DNA of 64,000 nucleotides. Origin: CAYTZH01 sp964442285 (GTDB lineage: Bacteria > Myxococcota_A > UBA9160 > JAFDET01). Location of the stretch: contig CAYTZH010000001.1 in the NCBI GenBank assembly GCA_964442285.1, forward strand, positions 248,001 through 312,000, written 5' to 3'. Positions within the stretch are counted from its first letter, which is position 1; each line of letters starts with the position of its first letter. A model generated the notes under the pieces. That model was not told the origin of the DNA. It ran no database searches and worked only from the letters and a program-made list of their open reading frames with translations. Shown piece after piece: positions 63,602 through 64,000 of this stretch. The position numbers and the translations under genes are program-made.

Positions 63602-64000
63602 ATGAGCGAGAGCCAGCCGAGCACGAGCGCCGGGCGGCCCCGCAGCGAGGCGGCCCACCAGGCCATCCTGGACGCCACCCTGGCGCTGCTGGCGGAGTCC
63701 GGCTTCTCGGCCTTGACCGTGGAGGGCGTCGCGACACGCGCAGGTGTCGGCAAGGCGACCATCTACCGCCGCTGGGCGTCGAAGCTTCCGCTGGTGATCG
63801 AGGCCTTCAGCCAGCTGCCCTCCCTGGAGGAGGTGGACACCGGCAGCCTGGAGCGGGACCTCGAGACGATGCTCCGGGGCTACATTCAGCTCTACAACAC
63901 GACGCCGCTCGGTGTTGTGCTGCCGAGCCTGGTGGGTGAGCGCGCCCACAACCCCGAGCTCTCGCGCCTGCTCGACCCGGTGCTGAAGGGTCGCCGCTCG
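63602..64000 (+). CDS. TetR/AcrR family transcriptional regulator (N-terminal part, runs off window)
   Basis: The first 133 codons are present. The HTH domain is clear: RSEAAHQAILDATLALLAES (about 15-34), GFSALTVEGVATRAGVGKAT then IYRRWASKLPLVIEAF (about 35-70), the TetR N-terminal signature ending YRRWASK. The ligand domain begins with 'LETMLRGYIQLYNTTPLGVV'. Start at ATG 63602; no SD is seen, in keeping with the leaderless promoter suggested by TATAGT. It probably represses itself and the divergent five-gene cassette. Confidence 0.9.
   Translation, partial: MSESQPSTSAGRPRSEAAHQAILDATLALLAESGFSALTVEGVATRAGVGKATIYRRWASKLPLVIEAFSQLPSLEEVDTGSLERDLETMLRGYIQLYNTTPLGVVLPSLVGERAHNPELSRLLDPVLKGRRS

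Noticed and set aside
1..64000. tRNA, rRNA, CRISPR arrays, insertion sequences, integrases, toxin-antitoxin or phage defence genes
   Set aside because: None were seen: no transposase, integrase or Cas-like proteins, no evenly spaced repeats, no tRNA-like cloverleaf noticed in the short spacers.

Overview
This is a very GC-rich (about 70% or more, judged by eye) and gene-dense 64 kb chromosomal window. I find 63 protein genes and no rRNA, tRNA, CRISPR array, insertion sequence or phage gene. No gene-free stretch reaches 300 bases; the longest gaps are 12080-12318, 39268-39458 and 51261-51443, and each holds regulatory DNA. The host looks like a high-GC Gram-negative with an 'actinobacterial' style of lipid/steroid catabolism, for example a Myxococcota/Desulfobacterota-type lineage. 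Points for this are ApaG, a PEP-CTERM-like sorting tail under an apparent sigma-54 promoter, an LTXXQ-type periplasmic protein with a GLG1-like Cys-rich repeat, and a GMC oxidoreductase. Points toward actinobacterial-style metabolism are five luciferase-like (LLM) oxidoreductases, paired acyl-CoA dehydrogenases, paired MaoC proteins, an Ltp2/DUF35 pair and a KstR-like operator. Lineage assignment is inference.

Layout. 1-2000: tail of a probable osmoprotectant-binding protein, apaG, an NAD-dependent epimerase and a TPR-like lipoprotein. 2000-11120: a ferritin-like diiron protein behind a palindrome-containing promoter, a convergent LLM gene, then a long translationally coupled run (zinc-ribbon protein, SnoaL, two acyl-CoA ligases, SnoaL, CoA-transferase, isochorismatase-like, NUDIX). 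11100-19620: a hydrolase, the PEP-CTERM-like protein, a large beta-propeller/cytochrome lipoprotein, another hydrolase, and a membrane protein/GMC oxidoreductase/Tat-like protein set. 19670-22830: two convergent GT-C glycosyltransferases. 22940-25122: ECF sigma factor, anti-sigma and periplasmic sensor-like trio, then a zinc-finger/histone-fold protein. 25195-30284: DUF35 + Ltp2-type thiolase + giant 2-oxoacid:ferredoxin oxidoreductase, read away from a KstR-like site. 30363-50466: the beta-oxidation heart of the window (LLM proteins, four acyl-CoA dehydrogenases, four enoyl-CoA hydratases, SDRs, an AMACR-type enzyme, a MaoC pair, a Zn-ADH, an acyl-CoA carboxylase beta chain) with an inserted hybrid histidine kinase. 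50463-58251: SDR, HDOD-GGDEF regulator, hydrolase, MFS transporter + LLM, DUF1214 + FecR proteins. 58248-64000: a minus-strand five-gene cassette (FAD dehydrogenase of the KsdD type, SRPBCC protein, cytochrome P450, unknown, sulfotransferase) divergent from a TetR gene that runs off the window.

How it works together (inference). Many genes fit activation (acyl-CoA ligases, CoA-transferases), stereo-inversion (AMACR), dehydrogenation (heteromeric acyl-CoA dehydrogenases), hydration (MaoC pair, crotonases), oxidation (SDRs) and retro-aldol cleavage (Ltp2/DUF35) of bulky branched or steroid-like CoA thioesters. P450, KsdD-like and LLM oxidoreductases would supply ring or side-chain oxidation. 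At least four AT-rich palindromes in intergenic regions suggest control by TetR-family repressors.
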